A stretch of DNA of 64,000 bases from Allobosea sp. Leaf344 (GTDB taxonomy: Bacteria > Pseudomonadota > Alphaproteobacteria > Rhizobiales > Beijerinckiaceae). The DNA lies in contig NZ_LMRT01000001.1 in NCBI RefSeq assembly GCF_001426225.1, forward strand, positions 276,648 to 340,647, given 5' to 3'. How positions within the stretch are numbered: the first letter of the stretch is position 1; every line of letters begins with the position of its first letter. The notes beneath the pieces were generated by a model. It saw only the letters and a list, made by a program, of their open reading frames with translations. It was not told the DNA's origin and ran no database searches. Of the stretch, positions 63,882-64,000 are shown piece after piece. Position numbers and translations under genes: made by a program.

Positions 63882-64000
63882 ATGCGCGAGCTGCGCGAGG
63901 ATGGCGGGTCGGCCGCGAGCCGCGTCGCGCGCCGCGCCGTCTGCGTCTGCGTGCCGGCGCGCGACGAGGAGGAGCGGTTGCCGCGCCTGCTCGCGGCGCT
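63882..64000 (+). CDS. glycosyltransferase family 2, 5' part (cut by window)
   Basis: ATG 63882 directly follows the GT4 stop. The 39 visible residues include VCVCVPARDEEERLPRLLAAL, the N-terminal beta strand and loop of GT2 (GT-A) enzymes (VPARDEE, donor-binding). Truncated by the window edge, so its length and acceptor are unknown; same operon as the GT4. Confidence 0.7.
   Translation, partial: MRELREDGGSAASRVARRAVCVCVPARDEEERLPRLLAA

Overview
The window is high-GC, densely coded DNA (roughly two-thirds G+C by eye) from an alphaproteobacterium. The rhizobial-style gene repertoire (ED/zwf genes, hut genes with hutF, DUF1236, PRC-barrel and DUF4142 proteins, GGAAC-type stress promoters) points to Hyphomicrobiales, perhaps a Bosea-like lineage; that family-level placement is a guess. 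I saw no rRNA, tRNA, CRISPR array, intact insertion sequence or prophage.

Layout. 1-2.9 kb: eda (cut by the window edge), pgl and zwf, the entry to the Entner-Doudoroff route. 3-8.4 kb: a complete dipeptide/oligopeptide ABC importer, with a hairpin between the binding-protein gene and the rest. 8.7-15.6 kb: a three-gene transglutaminase / DUF2126 putative amidoligase / circularly permuted ATP-grasp-alpha-E system, predicted to make or trim an unknown peptide-like product. 15.7-21 kb: pobA, a decayed ParD-like antitoxin, an aldehyde dehydrogenase, a GST and an intracellular PHB depolymerase. 21-24 kb: an operon of an atypical transglutaminase-like protein, a diacylglycerol kinase-like protein, a PAP2 phosphatase and a DUF2177 membrane protein. 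24-25 kb: divergent PRC-barrel and glycine-zipper lipoprotein genes with stress-type promoters.

25-36.8 kb: histidine utilisation. hutC-hutF diverge from hutI-hutH-hutG-hutU, giving the full histidine to glutamate plus formate route by way of formylglutamate. An L,D-transpeptidase-like DUF2778 (Tlde1-fold) protein follows, then a NitT/TauT-type ABC importer whose upstream region carries the same 13-bp TGCATATGCAATT motif as the hutF/hutI intergenic region, which suggests that HutC controls both.

36.9-37.5 kb: an AT-rich island with an 84-codon reading frame broken by one TAG. 37.5-47.4 kb: a ThDP enzyme, a histone-deacetylase-like amidohydrolase, a TetR/acyl-CoA dehydrogenase pair divergent from a two-subunit biotin-dependent acyl-CoA carboxylase, and a DHA2-type efflux pump. 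47.5-50.2 kb: an ECF42-type sigma factor with its DGPF protein, divergent from DUF1428 and VOC genes; both directions carry an identical TGTCGG-N17-CGTC promoter candidate. 50.2-56.8 kb: small periplasmic and stress proteins, several behind GGAAC-N16-NGTT promoters. 57-61.8 kb: a single-domain response regulator converging on a KaiC-like ATPase/hybrid histidine kinase operon that has no kaiB. 62-64 kb: cytochrome b561, then a GT4 and the start of a GT2 glycosyltransferase.

The hidden links are regulatory: eight GGAAC-N16 promoter candidates (three exact GGAAC-N16-CGTT) tie scattered small stress genes into a probable EcfG general-stress regulon, one pair of ECF promoters defines a small ECF42 regulon, and one operator pair joins hut catabolism to an ABC importer.
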